From: JAQUYS01 sp964430665
GTDB taxonomy: Archaea; Nanobdellota; Nanobdellia; Woesearchaeales; SKGA01
Direction of reading: 5' to 3'
Length of the DNA: 16,817 nucleotides
NCBI GenBank assembly: GCA_964430665.1
Contig: CAYSFC010000014.1
Location: forward strand, 1-16,817
Within the stretch, counting starts at the first letter, position 1; each line of letters begins with the position of its first letter. The notes below the pieces were generated by a model that was given only the letters and a program-made list of their open reading frames with translations, ran no database searches and had not been told where the DNA came from. Of this stretch, positions 14,655-16,817 are shown one piece after another. Position numbers and translations under genes: made by a program.

Positions 14655-15521
14655 TTAAACAGCTATCTCAAATTTTATTCTTGGATGATGTTCATAATCA
14701 ACCATTTTGGAATCTTCATACTTCCACTCAAAAATGGATTTGAAATTTTCTGTTTGGATTTTAGGAAGTTTAAATGGAGCTCTACTAAGTTGTTCTTTTA
14801 AACCTTCAACATGATTTTCATATATATGAACATCCCCTAAAAAACCAATTAATTTTCCTTCTTTCAAACCAACTTCTTTTGCAACCAAATGCAACAACAA
14901 AGCATACGATGCAATATTAAATGGAAGTCCTAAAGCCGAATCCACAGAACGTTGATTCCACATAAGATTTAATTTTCCAGCAATTACAATAAATTGAAAA
15001 CCATAATGACAAGGAGGTAAAGCCATATGAGGAATATCGACCGGATTCCAAGCAGTAACAATTATTCTTCTATCGTTAGGGTTCGTTTTTAATTTTTCAA
15101 TAGCATTTTTGAGCTGATCTATTCCTACATTCGAATAATCAGAATCAAATTTATCATACTTTCCACCTAAATGTCTCCATTGCCATCCATAAATAGGACC
15201 AAGTTCTCTTTCTTCCATCATTTTTTTCTTAGTTTCTTCATCATGACCATAAGCCACTTTATCAGGAGAACACCATTCATCCCAGATGTGATTATTCTTC
15301 TCTCTCAACCAGTTTTTATCAGTAATTCCTTTAATAAAGAATTCCAATTCAGAAGCAACCAATCTAAAAGGAACTGTTTTTGTTGTCAAAAGAGGAAATC
15401 CTTCACTCATATCGTGCTCAAACATAGCCCCTGCTATTGCCAAAGTTTTAACACCAGTTCTATTGTCTTTCCACTCACCTTCACTAAGAATTTTGTTAAT
15501 AATATCGAAATATGCTTTCAT
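14655..15521 (-). CDS. thyA: Thymidylate synthase (folate-dependent, ThyA type)
   Basis: This 288-aa enzyme methylates dUMP to dTMP with methylene-tetrahydrofolate, leaving dihydrofolate. Motifs are RRIIVTAWNP (151-160), catalytic Cys171 in ALPPCHYGFQF, NQRSVDSALGLPFNIASYALL (189-209, Arg191 and Asp194 contacting the nucleotide), DVHIY (230-234) and the hydrophobic C-terminus EIAV that closes on the active site. Residues 85-125 are an insertion relative to the 264-aa E. coli enzyme, as seen in the longer TS forms. I chose MKAYFDII at 15521, which matches how the family begins; an in-frame GTG at 15536 is possible. A TATA-like TTTTTAAA (15556-15563) predicts a transcript starting near 15534, and GTGGGGG just before the ATG may serve as a weak ribosome site. 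It heads the operon thyA-folA-glyA-tmk-dus. Confidence 0.96.
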   Translation of the reverse strand: MKAYFDIINKILSEGEWKDNRTGVKTLAIAGAMFEHDMSEGFPLLTTKTVPFRLVASELEFFIKGITDKNWLREKNNHIWDEWCSPDKVAYGHDEETKKKMMEERELGPIYGWQWRHLGGKYDKFDSDYSNVGIDQLKNAIEKLKTNPNDRRIIVTAWNPVDIPHMALPPCHYGFQFIVIAGKLNLMWNQRSVDSALGLPFNIASYALLLHLVAKEVGLKEGKLIGFLGDVHIYENHVEGLKEQLSRAPFKLPKIQTENFKSIFEWKYEDSKMVDYEHHPRIKFEIAV

Positions 15522-15555
15522 CAAAAACCCCCACACTTTTCTGGGTAATCATTCC

Positions 15556-15563
15556 TTTAAAAA
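15556..15563 (-). promoter_or_regulatory. Possible TATA box for the thyA operon
   Basis: TTTTTAAA on the minus strand is centred about 38 nt before the chosen thyA ATG and about 23 nt before the in-frame GTG. It predicts a short leader. It sits back to back with the folC promoter, so 15522-15619 controls both directions. Confidence 0.4.
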
Positions 15564-15589
15564 CATTCTGATATTCCAAACTATATATT

Positions 15590-15597
15590 TTTAAATC
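15590..15597 (+). promoter_or_regulatory. TATA box for folC (leaderless)
   Basis: TTTAAATC begins 30 nt before the ATG at 15620. No Shine-Dalgarno is visible, fitting a leaderless start as in the other first genes. A second TATA-like stretch lies at 15583-15590 but is 7 nt too far. Confidence 0.55.
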
Positions 15598-15619
15598 ATT
15601 TATTATATCTCATTTAAAA

Positions 15620-16804
15620 ATGGATTTTAACCCTGTAAAATATATGTTTGAATTAGAACGTTTTGGCATAAAATTAGGTTTAAAAACAATGCAAGACATT
15701 CTTCAAACATTCAATAATCCTCAAAATAATTTTAAATCAATTCACGTAGCTGGAACTAATGGAAAAGGAAGTACTTCAAATTTCATTGCAGGCTTACTTC
15801 AAAATAATGGTTTTAAAGTTGGATTATATACGAGTCCACATTTAAAAAAATTCAATGAACGAATAAAAATAAATAATAAAGAAATTGCAGATGAAGAAAT
15901 TTCAAATTTAGTTTTAGAAATAAAAAAAGCATCTGAAGAAAACAATATTCCTTTAACATTTTTTGAATTCACAACAACACTAGCATTTCTATACTTTGCA
16001 AGAAATAAAGTTGAATACGCAGTAATTGAAGTTGGTTTGGGTGGAAGATTAGATGCTACAAATATTATAACTCCTTTAGTTTCTGTAATAACAAATATTA
16101 ATTATGATCATCAACACATTCTTGGTGAAAAATTGATTCAAATTGCAGAAGAGAAAGCAGGAATAATAAAAGACAAAATTCCTTTAATAACTTCTGAAGA
16201 AAATCAAGAAATTTTAGATTTGTTTAAAAATATCTGCGATAAAAAAAATTCAAGATTTGTAAAAATAGAAAATTATATTTTAATTAAAAAAGATTTAAGT
16301 GGTTCCGAATTTATTTATAAAAATAAAAATTACAAAATATCTATGTTAGGAGAACATCAAATAAAGAATGCTTGTTTAGCTATAGAAGTTTTAAATCATC
16401 TAAATTTAGATATAAATAATTTAGAAAATATAACTTTCAAAGGAAGATTACAATTTCTAGAAGAAAATATTTTAATTGATGCAGCACATAATCCTGATGG
16501 AATACAAAAATTAGTTTCCTTTTTAAAAACCTTAAATAAAAAAATAATTTTAGTTTTGGCTTTGTCTAAAGAAAAAGATATTAAAAAAATGACTGATGAA
16601 ATTATCCCTCTATGCAAACACATAATAATAACCAAAGGAACATTTAAACCAATGCAGCCTGAAGAAATTTATTCTAAATTAAATTTTCCTTCAAAAGAAA
16701 TAATTCACTCTCCAAAAGAAGCTTTAGAAAAAGCTAAAAAATTACAAAAAGACGAAATTATACTAGTAACTGGTTCTATTTATATGATTCACGATGTTTT
16801 ATAG
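15620..16804 (+). CDS. folC: Folylpolyglutamate/dihydrofolate synthase
   Basis: This 394-aa ATP-dependent ligase (Mur-ligase fold) adds glutamate to folates, trapping them in the cell, and in bifunctional forms makes dihydrofolate from dihydropteroate. The N-terminal ATPase domain has HVAGTNGKGST (42-52), SPHL..FNERI (72-82), FEFTTTLAFLYFA (115-127), VIEVGLGGRLDATNI (135-149), DHQ (163-165) and the Lys179 segment EEKAGIIK (carbamoylated in the family). The C-terminal domain has GEHQIKNA (244-251), KGRLQ (274-278) and DAAHNPDG (287-294), ending in GSIYMI. All key motifs are intact; 394 aa is close to the usual 400-430. Whether it also has dihydrofolate-synthase activity cannot be read from sequence. 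It is divergent from thyA, completing a folate-use cluster. No folP, folK or folB gene is present here. Confidence 0.94.
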   Translation: MDFNPVKYMFELERFGIKLGLKTMQDILQTFNNPQNNFKSIHVAGTNGKGSTSNFIAGLLQNNGFKVGLYTSPHLKKFNERIKINNKEIADEEISNLVLEIKKASEENNIPLTFFEFTTTLAFLYFARNKVEYAVIEVGLGGRLDATNIITPLVSVITNINYDHQHILGEKLIQIAEEKAGIIKDKIPLITSEENQEILDLFKNICDKKNSRFVKIENYILIKKDLSGSEFIYKNKNYKISMLGEHQIKNACLAIEVLNHLNLDINNLENITFKGRLQFLEENILIDAAHNPDGIQKLVSFLKTLNKKIILVLALSKEKDIKKMTDEIIPLCKHIIITKGTFKPMQPEEIYSKLNFPSKEIIHSPKEALEKAKKLQKDEIILVTGSIYMIHDVL

Positions 16805-16809
16805 ATAAA

Positions 16810-16817
16810 TTTATATA
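16810..16817 (+). promoter_or_regulatory. Possible TATA box of the next, unseen gene
   Basis: The window ends in TTTATATA, the same octamer as before the AbrB-PhoU gene. By the 29-30 nt rule seen here it predicts a start codon near 16839-16840, just outside the window. Confidence 0.35.

Noticed and set aside
1..16817. A bacterial contig, suggested by sigma-70, thyA, folA and glyA
   Set aside because: TATA boxes at fixed spacing, the archaeal secF-secD order with ATGA overlap, and the AbrB-PhoU fusion argue for archaea. The sigma-like operon itself has an archaeal-type promoter, so a bacterial origin for only that part is also unlikely.

Overview
The window looks like a stretch of a small, AT-rich archaeal chromosome, most likely from a DPANN-type lineage (Woesearchaeota/Pacearchaeota-like). 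That placement is inferred from gene content and base composition, not from a marker-gene tree. Archaeal signs are: (i) TATA boxes whose first base lies 29-30 nt before the start codon of most first-in-operon genes, implying leaderless transcripts; (ii) the archaeal secF-secD gene order, overlapping by 4 nt; (iii) an AbrB-DNA-binding/PhoU-like fusion regulator. Genes inside operons instead carry Shine-Dalgarno-like GGAG, GAGG or AAGGTG sequences. Coding density is very high, no gene-free stretch exceeds 300 bases, and I saw no rRNA, tRNA, CRISPR array or insertion sequence.

Layout. 64-3001 (minus): a four-gene operon of a signal-peptide protein, a small lipoprotein with a textbook EF-hand loop, an unrecognised 336-aa protein and a HAD-like protein, ending at a hairpin/T-tract. 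3134-4033 (plus): AbrB-PhoU regulator. 4093-5592 (plus): large protein with an aminoglycoside-phosphotransferase-like kinase domain, overlapping tail to tail with a YigZ/IMPACT-family gene (5573-6088, minus). 6121-7539 (minus): a two-gene operon encoding a sigma region-4-like helix-turn-helix protein and then a protein with the full bacterial sigma-70 layout. 7670-10407 (plus): SecF and SecD. 10476-11432 (plus): a second, degenerate kinase-like protein. 11438-15521 (minus): a tight operon thyA-folA-glyA-tmk-dus. 15620-16804 (plus): folC, divergent from thyA.

The thyA-folA-glyA trio forms the whole folate-dependent thymidylate cycle. ThyA makes dTMP and oxidises the folate, DHFR re-reduces it, and SHMT reloads it with a one-carbon unit. 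Tmk then phosphorylates dTMP, and FolC supplies folate or polyglutamate tails. This is an enzyme set of bacterial type inside an archaeal genome.

The most unusual content is the sigma-70-like operon, because archaeal transcription normally depends on TBP/TFB. Second is a promoter module shared by the two kinase-like genes: an 18-nt exact match plus an ACT-N4-AGT dyad at the same spacing. The same dyad recurs in two other intergenic regions. Several starts given here are internal to the longest open frames and were chosen from promoter or Shine-Dalgarno spacing.
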